Notes: generated by a model not told the origin, from the sequence alone. A stretch of 64,000 nt of DNA from Hyphomicrobiales bacterium (GCA_900470965.1 UCCS01000108.1:17650-81649), one strand, 5' to 3'; shown: positions 53,365 to 61,919, numbered from the stretch's first letter. Program-made: numbers and translations.

Positions 53365-53742
53365 TTATTCGGGCTTGTTGAAGAAAGCCTCAAGCCGATA
53401 TCCATCAGGATCGATGATGAAGGCGGCATAATAGAACTGGCTGTAGTCCGGACGGATGCCCGGCGCACCATTGTCCTCGCCGCCATTGGCAAGTGCTGCG
53501 GCATAAAAGGCATTGACGGCCTCCTCACTCGTGGCGACGAAGCAGAAATGCAGCCCAGAGCCGCGATCGGCCGGCACCGGGCGCTCCACTTCACTCACCC
53601 AGAAGGCAGGCCTCTCGGCACCGTATCCCATCGTTCCGTCGAAATTCGACAGACGCTCATAGCCGAGCGGCGCCAATGCCGCATCGTAAAACTGGCGCGA
53701 TCTATCGAGGCTTTTTACCCCGATTGAAATGTGGTCGAACAT
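53365..53742 (-). CDS. VOC (glyoxalase/bleomycin-resistance) family protein
   Basis: Metal-dependent fold of paired beta-alpha-beta-beta-beta modules, 125 residues. MFDHISIGVKSLDRSRQFYDAALAPLGYE and GLHFCFVATSEEAVNAFYAAALANGG with DPDGYRLEAFF are the family pattern; metal ligands would be His4 (FDHIS), a central His (LHFCF) and Glu near the end. The substrate is unknown. It is divergent from the amphenicol exporter and may share its upstream region. Confidence 0.9.
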   Translation of the reverse strand: MFDHISIGVKSLDRSRQFYDAALAPLGYERLSNFDGTMGYGAERPAFWVSEVERPVPADRGSGLHFCFVATSEEAVNAFYAAALANGGEDNGAPGIRPDYSQFYYAAFIIDPDGYRLEAFFNKPE

Positions 53743-53864
53743 TGCCCGTGGCTCCTTCCTGGTTCGGTCGGCGCAGCTTCTTGGAAGCGGTTTGCGAAGT
53801 CAACGCGCCACACTCACCTATTGTCGCCGGTACTGCCGGCTGCTAAAGCCGCATCAGGTTTCAA

Positions 53865-53957
53865 ATCGGACAAGACAGGACCTCACATGGGAGCCACCCC
53901 GTCCGCAGACAGATAGGCCGCAGCAACCTTTTGAAGTTGTTGCGGCATCTGTCCGAT
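53865..53957 (+). promoter_or_regulatory. Attenuator-like leader RNA with alternative pairings
   Basis: Main hairpin: 53908-53914 with 53947-53953 (7 bp) stacked, after a 2-nt bulge, on 53917-53927 with 53936-53946 (11 bp, one G-T), loop 53928-53935. A competing pairing is ATCGGACA (53865-53872) with TGTCCGAT (53950-53957), which cannot coexist with the lower stem. The hairpin covers leader codons 8, 9 and the stop. How it controls the exporter start 70 nt further on is not clear from inspection. Confidence 0.6.
53887..53916 (+). CDS. Nine-codon leader peptide of the amphenicol exporter
   Basis: ATG at 53887 with AGGA six bases upstream encodes MGATPSADR followed by TAG. It lies 106 nt before the exporter start. 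The left arm of an 18-bp hairpin begins exactly at codon 8 (53908). From memory, the leader of the integron gene cmlA is also nine codons and ends in Ala-Asp-Lys, very like Ala-Asp-Arg here. The expected function is to stall a drug-bound ribosome and open the hairpin, not to make a working peptide. Confidence 0.65.
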   Translation: MGATPSADR

Positions 53958-54022
53958 CAATCCAGACTGCGATGAGAAGGCAGATCGCCGACGGATGAAC
54001 TCATTCGAGCGGATGAATACCT

Positions 54023-55210
54023 ATGCCTTCCCAAAACAGGAACTGGACTTGCTCCCTGCCGGCAGCGCTGCTGCTTCTGGCGCCCTTCGATATCCTGGCC
54101 TCGCTTGCCATGGATATCTATCTCCCCGTCGTTCCGACGATGCCAGAAGCACTCGGCACATCGGCGACAGTCGTTCAACTGACGCTCAGCCTCTACATGC
54201 TGATCCTCGGCGCCGGACAGATGCTCTTCGGCCCTCTGTCGGACCGGATCGGCCGCCGCCCGGTGCTGCTTGGCGGCGCGCTGCTGTTTGCGGCCTCTTC
54301 GCTACTGCTCGCAGCCACGTCGTCGGCCGCACTGTTCGTCGTGCTGCGTCTGTTACAGGCGGCCGGCGCGTCGGCAGCACTTGTGGCCACCTTTGCAACG
54401 GTTCGCGATGTCTATGCCGTAAGGCCGGAAGGCGCCGTCATCTACAGCCTGCTTGGCGCGATCCTCTCCTTCGTGCCGGCGCTCGGACCGATCGCCGGTG
54501 CATTGATTGCCGATCATGCCGGGTGGCGTGCCATCTTCCTGCTGCTCGGCGGACTGATGCTTGCGGCAACCCTCAATGCATTCATAGGCTGGCACGAAAC
54601 GAGACCTGCGGCATCGGCCAATGTCACGATCAGCATGCGCGCGATCCTGACGAATGCGCATTTCTGGACCTACACGATGGGCTTCAGCGCGGCGATGGGA
54701 GCCTTCTTCGTGTTCTTTTCCACTGCACCTCGTGTGCTGATCGATCATGCCGGCTTTTCCGGTCTCGCCTTCAGCCTTTCCTTCGCAACGGCCGCAGCGG
54801 TGATGATCTTATCCGCACGCTTCGCCGGCCGCTTCGTCGCGCGATGGGGAATGGCCGGCAGCCTTGCCCGCGGCATGGGCCTGCTTCTTGTGGGCGCATT
54901 GCTCCTCGGTCTCGGTGACGTGTTGCTTGCTCCCTCATTCGCCAGCTTCGTCCTGCCGATGTGGGTGATTGCCGTCGGCATCGTGCTGACGACCGCAGTC
55001 ACAGCGAACGGTGCGCTGGCGGCCTTTGGCCAAACAGCCGGAACGGCGGTTGCGCTCTATTTCTGCATCGAAAGCCTGATCGTCGGCTGCGTCGGTACGC
55101 TCTTCGTGCTGCTGTTGGACGGCAATACGGCATGGCCGCTCGCCGGCTATTGCGCGTTGATAGGTATCGTCACTCTACTTGCGTTGCGCCATATCCGCGC
55201 TCACGGCTGA
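54023..55210 (+). CDS. CmlA/FloR-type chloramphenicol/florfenicol efflux MFS transporter
   Basis: Proton-driven drug exporter of 395 residues with about 12 helices. The family block LPAALLLLAPFDILASLAMD and IYLPVVPTMP (residues 12-41) is near-identical in kind to FloR. Motif A is GPLSDRIGRRPVL (70-82), and FATVRDVYAVRPEGAVIYSL, FFVFFSTAPRVLI and FCIESLIVGCVGTL also match FloR/CmlA. The start at 54023 is forced by an in-frame stop nine bases earlier. The nine-codon leader and hairpin upstream suggest drug-inducible expression. Base composition is like its neighbours, so it looks like a resident chromosomal gene and not a recent cassette. Confidence 0.88.
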   Translation: MPSQNRNWTCSLPAALLLLAPFDILASLAMDIYLPVVPTMPEALGTSATVVQLTLSLYMLILGAGQMLFGPLSDRIGRRPVLLGGALLFAASSLLLAATSSAALFVVLRLLQAAGASAALVATFATVRDVYAVRPEGAVIYSLLGAILSFVPALGPIAGALIADHAGWRAIFLLLGGLMLAATLNAFIGWHETRPAASANVTISMRAILTNAHFWTYTMGFSAAMGAFFVFFSTAPRVLIDHAGFSGLAFSLSFATAAAVMILSARFAGRFVARWGMAGSLARGMGLLLVGALLLGLGDVLLAPSFASFVLPMWVIAVGIVLTTAVTANGALAAFGQTAGTAVALYFCIESLIVGCVGTLFVLLLDGNTAWPLAGYCALIGIVTLLALRHIRAHG

Positions 55211-55216
55211 GATCAA

Positions 55217-55243
55217 AGGGCGGCGGAGAAGATCCGCCGCCTT
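55217..55243 (+). terminator. Hairpin after the amphenicol exporter gene
   Basis: Eleven-bp stem (55217-55227 with 55233-55243, one G-T) with loop GAAGA, directly after the stop. No T-run follows. Confidence 0.55.
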
Positions 55244-55301
55244 AGCTTGAAATCTGTCGGAAGCTCGCCTACCCCTTCCTATAGAGACAAGGAATCCGAG
55301 C

Positions 55302-55670
55302 ATGTCCTCCACCCAGCCCTCGCCCTTCGCCACGACGCCCGAACCGCCCTATTACGTCGTGACCTTCTCCTCTGTTCGTACCGAGGGCGACAATGGTTAC
55401 GGCGCGATGGCCGACCGGATGGCGGAAGTGGCGCTGCAGCAGCCGGGCTGTCTCGGGGCCGAAAGCGCGCGGGATGCCGATGGCTTCGGCATCACCAATT
55501 CCTACTGGGCCGACGAGGAAAGCCTGAAGGCGTGGAAACAGGTGGCAAACCATCTTGCCGCCCAGCAGCTCGGCCGCAAGCGCTGGTACAAGCAATATAA
55601 GGTTCGCATTGCGCGGGTAGAACGCGCTTACGAATTTACCGCAGAGGAAGGAGCCTCCCATGGCGAATAA
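55302..55670 (+). CDS. Antibiotic-biosynthesis-monooxygenase-like (ABM) protein
   Basis: Ferredoxin-like alpha/beta barrel protein of 122 residues. YYVVTFSSVRTEGDNGYGAMADRMAEVALQQPGCLGAESARDADGFGITNSYWADEESLKAWKQVANHLAAQ is the ABM pattern, with the Trp-containing helix. Members range from quinone monooxygenases to heme-degrading enzymes, so no reaction is assigned. The last 11 nt overlap the start of speB, which implies coupled translation. Confidence 0.88.
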   Translation: MSSTQPSPFATTPEPPYYVVTFSSVRTEGDNGYGAMADRMAEVALQQPGCLGAESARDADGFGITNSYWADEESLKAWKQVANHLAAQQLGRKRWYKQYKVRIARVERAYEFTAEEGASHGE

Positions 55671-56613
55671 GACCATCGACCATGCCTTCACGGCACAGAG
55701 CCTGACATCGGCGGCCTCCGACCCGACCTTTGCCGGCGCGCTTTCCTTCATGCGCCGCCGCTTCACCAAGGATCTGACAGGAGCCGATGCCGTCGTATGG
55801 GGCATTCCTTTCGATGCCGCGACCTCCAACCGGCCGGGCACGCGTTTCGGGCCGCAGGCGATCCGCCGGGCTTCCGCAATCTTCGACAATGATCCGCAAT
55901 ATCCGTTCCAGCGCGATCTCTTCGCCGAGATGGCCGTCATCGACTACGGCGACTGCCTGCTCGACTACGGCAACCATCAGGATACACCCGCCGCCATCGA
56001 GCGGCAGGCGAGCACCATTCTGGACAGCGGCGCCTTCCTGCTGACCCTCGGCGGCGACCACTATGTCACCTGGCCGCTGCTGAAGGCGCATGTCGATCGC
56101 CACGGGCCGCTGGCGCTCGTGCAGTTCGACGCGCATCAGGACACCTGGTTGGACGATGAGCGCCGCATCGACCACGGCTCCTTCGTGGCCCGTGCGGTCC
56201 GCGCCGGCCTCATCGATCCTGACCGCTCGATCCAGATCGGCATCCGTACTCATGCGCCAGAGGATTTCGGCATCCATCTTCTCTACGGCCATCAGGTCGA
56301 GGAAATGAGTGCGGCGGACATCGCATCGACGATTATCGCGCATACGAAGGGTTCGCCCGCCTACCTGACCTTCGATATCGACTGCCTGGACCCGGCCTTT
56401 GCGCCCGGCACCGGCACTCCGGTTGCCGGCGGTCCTTCCAGTGCGAAGATCCTCTCCGTGCTGCAGCGACTGAAGCAACTCGACATCCGCGGCGCCGACG
56501 TCGTCGAAGTCTCTCCGCCCTATGACCATGCCGACATCACCGCCATTGCGGGGGCGACGGTCGCAATGTATATGCTGGGCCTCCACGCCGAACGGCGCGC
56601 GACGGCAGGATGA
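55660..56613 (+). CDS. speB: Agmatinase/arginase-family ureohydrolase
   Basis: Binuclear manganese hydrolase of 317 residues that releases urea from agmatine or a related guanidino compound. Metal ligands are visible in LTLGGDHYVTWP (His), QFDAHQDTW (Asp-x-His-x-Asp) and TFDIDCLDPAFAPGTGTPVAGG (Asp-x-Asp). The GIPFDAATSNRPGTRFGPQAIR block near residue 48 is typical of the agmatinase branch. Other guanidino substrates cannot be excluded. Overlaps the ABM gene; argC follows 80 nt later. Confidence 0.92.
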   Translation: MANKTIDHAFTAQSLTSAASDPTFAGALSFMRRRFTKDLTGADAVVWGIPFDAATSNRPGTRFGPQAIRRASAIFDNDPQYPFQRDLFAEMAVIDYGDCLLDYGNHQDTPAAIERQASTILDSGAFLLTLGGDHYVTWPLLKAHVDRHGPLALVQFDAHQDTWLDDERRIDHGSFVARAVRAGLIDPDRSIQIGIRTHAPEDFGIHLLYGHQVEEMSAADIASTIIAHTKGSPAYLTFDIDCLDPAFAPGTGTPVAGGPSSAKILSVLQRLKQLDIRGADVVEVSPPYDHADITAIAGATVAMYMLGLHAERRATAG

Positions 56614-56693
56614 CTGCTGTTATCAAATTGATTCAACTTCATGGCAAACTGATTCCGGAAACAACCCGAACTCACTGAAAGTGCAGGATAATC

Positions 56694-57617
56694 ATGGCAG
56701 CAAAGATCTTCATCGATGGCGAGGCTGGAACGACGGGTCTGCAGATCCGCGAGCGTCTGGCGGAGCGCCGCGATCTTGAGCTGCTGTCTATCCCGACCGA
56801 AAGCCGGAAGGACAAGGCGGTGCGTGCTGCACTGCTCAACGAGGCCGATATTGCCATACTCTGCCTGCCTGACGATGCGGCCAAGGAAAGCGTCAGCCTG
56901 ATCGAGAACGACCGTACCAAGGTGATCGACGCTTCGACGGCGCATCGCGTCGCCGAAGGCTGGGCCTATGGCTTTCCGGAAATGAGCAAGGAGCAGGCCG
57001 GCGCCATCGCCTCGGCCAAGCGCGTCGCCAATCCCGGCTGCTGGCCGCAAGGCCCGATCGCCACGCTGCGCCCGCTGATCGAAGCCGGCCTCGTACCGGC
57101 CGATTTCCCGGTCACGGTCAACGGCATTTCCGGTTACACCGGCGGCGGCCGCACGATGATCGAGGATTATGTCGCCAAGGGCGAGGATGCGCCTGAATAC
57201 ATGCCCTATGGGCTGAGCTTCAAGCACAAGCACCTGCCAGAGCTGCAGCGCTACGCCAAGCTTGGACGCGTGCCCTTCTTCCAACCAGTCGTCGGCAATT
57301 TCGCGCAGGGCATGGTCGTGACCGTGCCGCTGCAGCTCTCGCATCTGCCCAAGGTGCCGAAGGGTGCTGACCTGCATGCCGCGATCGCCGACTATTATGC
57401 CGGCATCAAAGGTTTCGTCGAGGTCGCTCCCTTGGAGGTATCGGAGCGCACGCCGGAACTCAACCCGGAAATCTACAACAACACCAACCGCATGCGCCTG
57501 CACGTCTTTGCCAATGACGATATCGCGCAGGCGCTGCTCGTCGCCGTCTATGACAATCTCGGCAAGGGCGCTTCGGGCGCCGCCGTGCAGAACATGGACC
57601 TGATGCTGGGCGTATAA
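56694..57617 (+). CDS. argC: N-acetyl-gamma-glutamyl-phosphate reductase (type 2)
   Basis: Arginine-biosynthesis enzyme of 307 residues that reduces N-acetylglutamyl phosphate to the semialdehyde with NADPH. IFIDGEAGTTGLQIRERLAER is the nucleotide-binding loop. The catalytic Cys116 is in VANPGCWPQGP. SGYTGGGRTMIEDY follows. The short form with GEAGTTG is the type 2 ArgC common in alphaproteobacteria. Confidence 0.96.
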   Translation: MAAKIFIDGEAGTTGLQIRERLAERRDLELLSIPTESRKDKAVRAALLNEADIAILCLPDDAAKESVSLIENDRTKVIDASTAHRVAEGWAYGFPEMSKEQAGAIASAKRVANPGCWPQGPIATLRPLIEAGLVPADFPVTVNGISGYTGGGRTMIEDYVAKGEDAPEYMPYGLSFKHKHLPELQRYAKLGRVPFFQPVVGNFAQGMVVTVPLQLSHLPKVPKGADLHAAIADYYAGIKGFVEVAPLEVSERTPELNPEIYNNTNRMRLHVFANDDIAQALLVAVYDNLGKGASGAAVQNMDLMLGV

Positions 57618-57718
57618 CGCCCAGCAATTGCCTGTTATCAGGCGCCTGCGTTACGACAGGGCCTCCCGCCCTGTCTCCCCCGAAATATGGAGCCCGATCG
57701 ATAACGCTGGAAGCGCTG

Positions 57719-58492
57719 ATGGCCGGCCTGAGCACCTGGTTTGATGCCGCTCTGCCCGATCACGGCATCTCCTCGCTGATCATATTTGCTTTCGTCGCCG
57801 GGCTCGCTCGCGGCTTCTCCGGTTTCGGCGCAGCACTCATCTTCATTCCGCTTGCCGGCGCCGTCATCGGGCCGAAGCTCACCTCCCCTGTGCTGCTCGT
57901 CATCGACGGGCTTGCGACGCTCGGCATGATCCCCGCCGCATGGCGCGGGGCGGACAGGCGCGAGGTCTTCACGATGGCAGCAGGTGCCGCCCTCGGTGTT
58001 CCGGCCGGAACGGCGGTTTTGGCGCTTATGGACCCGCTTTTGTTGCGCTGGATCATCTCGGCGATCGCCATCTGCCTATTGGCGCTGCTTGTCTCCGGCT
58101 GGCGCTATCATGGCAAGCCGGTAGCTCCGCTCAGCGCGGCGATCGGCCTCATTGCCGGTCTCTTCAGCGGCGCGGCACAGCTCGGCGGGCCGCCTGTCGT
58201 CGCCTACTGGCTCGGTGGCAAGAGCAATTTCACGCGCGTGCGCTCGAACGTCATCCTCTACTTCTCGATCTCCACCGTCTTCAGCTTCGTGAGCTATTAT
58301 TTCGGCGGGCTGTTCGTCTCCACGGTCTTCGCGCTCACCATCGTCACGCTGCCCGCCTATGCCGTTGGCCTCTGGGGCGGCTCGAAGCTGTTCGGGTTCG
58401 CCAAGGAAAGCACCTTCCGCGTGACCTGCTACATTCTGATCGCAGCCTCGGCGATCGGCGGCATGCCTGTCTTCGACAGTCTGCTTCGTTAG
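57719..58492 (+). CDS. TSUP (TauE/SafE) family permease
   Basis: Membrane protein of 257 residues with about eight helices in two related halves. FVAGLARGFSGFGAALIFIPLAG near residues 22-44 and AIGLIAGLFSGAAQLGGPPVVAYWLGG (around residues 141-167) are the family repeats. Members move sulfite, sulfoacetate or other organosulfur anions; the substrate here is not known. It lies about 100 nt after argC. Confidence 0.9.
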   Translation: MAGLSTWFDAALPDHGISSLIIFAFVAGLARGFSGFGAALIFIPLAGAVIGPKLTSPVLLVIDGLATLGMIPAAWRGADRREVFTMAAGAALGVPAGTAVLALMDPLLLRWIISAIAICLLALLVSGWRYHGKPVAPLSAAIGLIAGLFSGAAQLGGPPVVAYWLGGKSNFTRVRSNVILYFSISTVFSFVSYYFGGLFVSTVFALTIVTLPAYAVGLWGGSKLFGFAKESTFRVTCYILIAASAIGGMPVFDSLLR

Positions 58493-58554
58493 TACCCGAT
58501 ACGATTGCCCGCCTGCTATGAAAGCCTTACACTCTCCCATGTGAGGGGAGCTAA

Positions 58555-59319
58555 ATGGCGTCGGTTCTCATCGGCATTGCCATCATTGGAGGCACGACCG
58601 CAACGGTGCTTGCGGCCTATTACATCATGCATCTGGTCATGGGCGGTGACCCGGGCGGGCGCGACAGGGAGCTGGCGAGTTCAGTCATTACCCGCATCGC
58701 CAGCTTGCATGCCCTCATCCTCGCCCTCGTTTTTGCGCAGGAAATGATCGAATACCAGGCGCTGCGAACGGAAAGCGCGGTGGAAAGCAATGCGGTCGGC
58801 GATGTCTTCTATGATGCCGAGCGCTATGGCCCGGAGGCGCAGGCGCCAATCCAGAAAGCCCTGAAAGATTATGTGCGCATCGTCATCGAGCAGGAATGGA
58901 ACGAACTCGGGCGAACCGGCGAACTCTCTTCGGCCGCCTGGGATCAATGGAACAACGCCTATCTGAAAATTCTCGAACTGGCTCCCGTCAGTGCCAAACA
59001 GCAGAGCCTGCGCGGCCACATGCTCGATGAAATCCATACGATCTCGGAATCCCGAGACCGGCGGGAAAACAGCGGTACCGATTCCATCAGCCTGATCTTC
59101 TGGTTTGCGGCGGTTTCGGGGGTGATCTTTACCGCCATCGGTTACTACCCTTATCCGCCTGATGGCCGCAACCTGCTGCTATTATCGATCTTCGGTGTTT
59201 TTACCGGCATCATCCTCTTCTTCATCTACGCCTTCTCCAATCCCTACAGTCCGCCCGCCACGCTATTTCCAACAGCTTTCGAGCGCTTGCAGGAGGAAAT
59301 CAGCGGGCCGGATCCGTAA
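58555..59319 (+). CDS. DUF4239-type membrane protein
   Basis: Protein of 254 residues with two N-terminal hydrophobic segments (ASVLIGIAIIGGTTATVLAAYYIM; ITRIASLHALILALVFAQEM), a soluble helical middle, and two C-terminal helices (LIFWFAAVSGVIFTAIGYY; LLLLSIFGVFTGIILFFIYAF). The layout and the ESNAVGDVFYDAERYG segment fit the DUF4239 (bestrophin-like) group. Function unknown. AGGGGAG precedes the ATG. Confidence 0.82.
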   Translation: MASVLIGIAIIGGTTATVLAAYYIMHLVMGGDPGGRDRELASSVITRIASLHALILALVFAQEMIEYQALRTESAVESNAVGDVFYDAERYGPEAQAPIQKALKDYVRIVIEQEWNELGRTGELSSAAWDQWNNAYLKILELAPVSAKQQSLRGHMLDEIHTISESRDRRENSGTDSISLIFWFAAVSGVIFTAIGYYPYPPDGRNLLLLSIFGVFTGIILFFIYAFSNPYSPPATLFPTAFERLQEEISGPDP

Positions 59320-59482
59320 GTGGAAATGGCCCGAAGACCTCGCCCAAGCCTATTGCCGTCATGCGCCAAAGCAAAAGACTGTCGCTTTTCGCTGCGTTTT
59401 GCGGTAAAAGCGGCACGCTGTCAGCAAGGCCGTGCTGCTTGAACGGCGCGCAGCCCCTGTTTCACGCCGATGGGAGGCACTC

Positions 59483-59587
59483 ATGAAAACGATCCTGAGC
59501 AACCAGAAGAACAAGATCAACACTCAGGATATCCGTCTTCATGTCCAGTTTGCTTTCACGCGCGAGGAAAAACCCGCCGCGTCTTAA
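59483..59587 (+). CDS. 34-codon ORF overlapping the ABC exporter start
   Basis: ATG at 59483 with GGGAGG seven bases upstream encodes MKTILSNQKNKINTQDIRLH then VQFAFTREEKPAAS and TAA. It overlaps the first 47 nt of the ABC transporter gene in another frame. Its ribosome site is far better than the one in front of the transporter ATG (59541). It may be a real small protein or a leader whose translation controls the exporter. No family recognised. Confidence 0.45.
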   Translation: MKTILSNQKNKINTQDIRLHVQFAFTREEKPAAS

Positions 59588-61361
59588 CCGCAGCTTCTCA
59601 ACAGCATCGCAATCCCACGACAGGCGCCGGCTGCGCCTGCGCAAGTTCCTGTCCTACTTCCGGCCGCATCTTCCGCTGCTCATGGCCGATATTGCCTGTG
59701 CCGTCGTCGTTGCTGCTGCCGCAGTAGCGTTGCCGCTCTGCGCCAACATCGTCATGAGCCATCTCATCGGGCTCGCCGATTCGGCTTCGGCCTATTGGCA
59801 GATCCTCGGCATGGGCGGCGTCATGCTGGCCATCGTGGCAGCCGAGACAGTTGCGATCTTCTTCGTCGATTATCGCGGCCATATGATGGGTGCGCATATC
59901 GAGGCTCATATCCGGCAGGAACTGTTCGACCACTGCCAGAAGCTCTCCTTCGGCTTCTACGACCGGCACCGCACCGGCCAATTGATGAGCCGCATCGTTG
60001 GCGATTCGTTCTGGCTGGGAGAACTTTTCCATCACGGGCCGGAAGACCTTCTGATCGCTATTCTCAAATATAGCGGGGCGATGGCAGTCCTGTTCTTCAT
60101 CGACCCGCAACTGGCATTTCTGATCCTCCTGCTGACGCCTTTTGCCGTGGCTTATGCGCTGCACTTCAACAGGCGCATGAACCGTGCCCTCGAGGCGAGC
60201 AAGCAGGAAATCGCCGCCGTCAACGAAAAGGTCGAGGATGCGCTGGCCGGCATCCGCGTCGTCCAGTCCTTCGCCAACGAGGATCTGGAGCGGAAACGCT
60301 TTGCTGTCCTCAACAGGCGCTTCCTCGAAAGTCGCGCCGATGGTTACCGCAGCGAAGCCTGGTTTTCCGCTGGTGCCGAGACCTTCGCCCAGATCATTAC
60401 GCTTCTGGTCGTCATCCTCGGCGGATTGCGCATCCTTGCGGCGGAACTCACCATTGCCGATCTCCTGACCTTCCTGCTCTGCGTCGGCGTCCTCGTCGAT
60501 CCGGTCAAGCGGATGGCCAACCTCGCCCGGCTCTGGCAGGAGGGCTATACGGGCTTCGTGCGGGCCATGGAGATACTGGAGATCGACCCAGACGTCGTGG
60601 ATCGCCCTTCGGCTCATGCGTTGCATACCCCGAAGGGAGAGATCCGGCTCTCGAATGTCGATTTCAGCTATGAGGACGGAGCGGACGTGCTCAGCAACCT
60701 GTCGCTGACCATCCGCCCCGGCGAATTCGTGGCACTCGTCGGCCCCTCCGGCGTGGGGAAAAGCACGCTCTGCGCGCTGCTGCCCCGCTTCTATGATGTC
60801 ACCGGCGGCTCGATCGAAATCGATGGCACCGATATACGCGATGTGACGCTCGCCTCGTTGCGCCGGCACCTCGGCGTGGTGCAGCAGGATGTCTATCTCT
60901 TCGCCGGAACCGTAGCGGACAACCTGCGTTACGGCCGACCGGATGCGACGGACGAAGAGGTGGAAGCCGCAGCCCGCGCTGCCCATGCGCATGATTTCAT
61001 CATGGCGTTGCCGCAGGGCTATCAGACCGATATCGGCCAGCGCGGCGTGAAGCTGTCGGGCGGGCAGCGCCAGCGGCTGACGATCGCCCGTGCCTTCCTC
61101 AAGAATCCTGCCATCCTCATCTTCGATGAAGCGACGAGCGCGCTCGACAATGAAAGCGAGCGGGCCGTGCAGAAGGCCTTCCTGACGCTCGCCAAGGGAC
61201 GCACGACTTTGGTGATCGCCCATCGCCTTTCGACGATCCGCCACGCCGACCGCATTCTGGTGCTCACCGGCGACGGTATCGTCGAAGAAGGCAATCATGA
61301 CAGGCTGATGGAGAGCGGCGGCATTTATGCCAATCTCTATGGGCTGCAGGCGAGCATCTGA
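59541..61361 (+). CDS. MsbA-like ABC exporter, fused permease and ATPase
   Basis: Half-size exporter of 606 residues that would work as a homodimer. Six helices fill about residues 35-320, with the coupling segment LSFGFYDRHRTGQLMSRIVGD. The ATPase has Walker A GPSGVGKST (around residue 400), signature KLSGGQRQRLTIARAF (around residue 503), Walker B AILIFDEATSALD and the switch His in VIAHRLST. Lipid or drug export is likely; the substrate is not determined. The ATG at 59541 has a weak ribosome site and lies inside the 34-codon ORF. Confidence 0.92.
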   Translation: MSSLLSRARKNPPRLNRSFSTASQSHDRRRLRLRKFLSYFRPHLPLLMADIACAVVVAAAAVALPLCANIVMSHLIGLADSASAYWQILGMGGVMLAIVAAETVAIFFVDYRGHMMGAHIEAHIRQELFDHCQKLSFGFYDRHRTGQLMSRIVGDSFWLGELFHHGPEDLLIAILKYSGAMAVLFFIDPQLAFLILLLTPFAVAYALHFNRRMNRALEASKQEIAAVNEKVEDALAGIRVVQSFANEDLERKRFAVLNRRFLESRADGYRSEAWFSAGAETFAQIITLLVVILGGLRILAAELTIADLLTFLLCVGVLVDPVKRMANLARLWQEGYTGFVRAMEILEIDPDVVDRPSAHALHTPKGEIRLSNVDFSYEDGADVLSNLSLTIRPGEFVALVGPSGVGKSTLCALLPRFYDVTGGSIEIDGTDIRDVTLASLRRHLGVVQQDVYLFAGTVADNLRYGRPDATDEEVEAAARAAHAHDFIMALPQGYQTDIGQRGVKLSGGQRQRLTIARAFLKNPAILIFDEATSALDNESERAVQKAFLTLAKGRTTLVIAHRLSTIRHADRILVLTGDGIVEEGNHDRLMESGGIYANLYGLQASI

Positions 61362-61379
61362 GGTCCTGGGATTATGAGA

Positions 61380-61419
61380 TGCGGAACAGTTCGGCAGACA
61401 GGGCCTGAACTGTTCCGCA
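61380..61419 (+). terminator. Hairpin after the ABC exporter gene
   Basis: Perfect 13-bp inverted repeat (61380-61392 with 61407-61419), TGCGGAACAGTTC and its complement, 14-nt loop. No T-run follows. Confidence 0.5.
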
Positions 61420-61452
61420 GATCGACCAAGTGCTATTTCTCTTCACGCCTGC

Positions 61453-61553
61453 AGCATCGGCCCGAAAATCGGAACGATTTTCGGAAAGCCTGATGCATAG
61501 ATTCCAAGAGTTAGAGCGTCCTTAGTGCGTCCGAATGGACGCACGGCGCTCTA
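61453..61553. repeat. Two-hairpin palindromic intergenic element
   Basis: First hairpin: GCATC/GATGC outside CCGAAAATC/GATTTTCGG. Second hairpin: TAGAGCG (61512-61518) with CGCTCTA (61547-61553) enclosing GTGCGTCC-GAAT-GGACGCAC (61525-61544). This composition resembles mobile palindromic elements that I recall as frequent between rhizobial genes. It ends directly at the ribosome site of the next gene. Confidence 0.65.
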
Positions 61554-61565
61554 GGGAGGAACACC

Positions 61566-61919
61566 ATGACAGTGCTGCGCATCGTTCCGAATATCGCCGC
61601 CGCTTCCATCGAAGAAGTGCGCAATTTCTATTCCGGGCTGTTCGATCTCGACGTCGTCATGGATCATGGCTGGATCGTCACCCTCGCATCCGACAGGCGA
61701 GCAATCACCCAGATCGGTATTGCAACGGAGGGTGGATCGGGAACCGCAGTGCCCGACATTTCGATCGAGGTCGATGATGTGGACGAGGTCCATCAGCGCG
61801 CTGTGACGGGTGGGCATCGGATCGTCTACGGGCCGGCCGACGAGCCCTGGGGCGTACGGCGTTTCTATATTCGCGACCCCACCGGCAAGCTGCTGAATAT
61901 CCTCTCTCACGCAGGCTAA
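61566..61919 (+). CDS. VOC (glyoxalase) family protein
   Basis: Small protein of 117 residues. VLRIVPNIAAASIEEVRNFYSGLFDLDVVMDHGWIVTLAS and PDISIEVDDVDEVHQRAVTGGHRIVYGPADEPWGVRRFYIRDPTGKLLNILSH are the VOC pattern. The GGAGG ribosome site is formed at the edge of the palindromic element. Metal ligands are not complete in my reading (Asn in place of the first His), so binding of a non-metal ligand is possible. Confidence 0.88.
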   Translation: MTVLRIVPNIAAASIEEVRNFYSGLFDLDVVMDHGWIVTLASDRRAITQIGIATEGGSGTAVPDISIEVDDVDEVHQRAVTGGHRIVYGPADEPWGVRRFYIRDPTGKLLNILSHAG

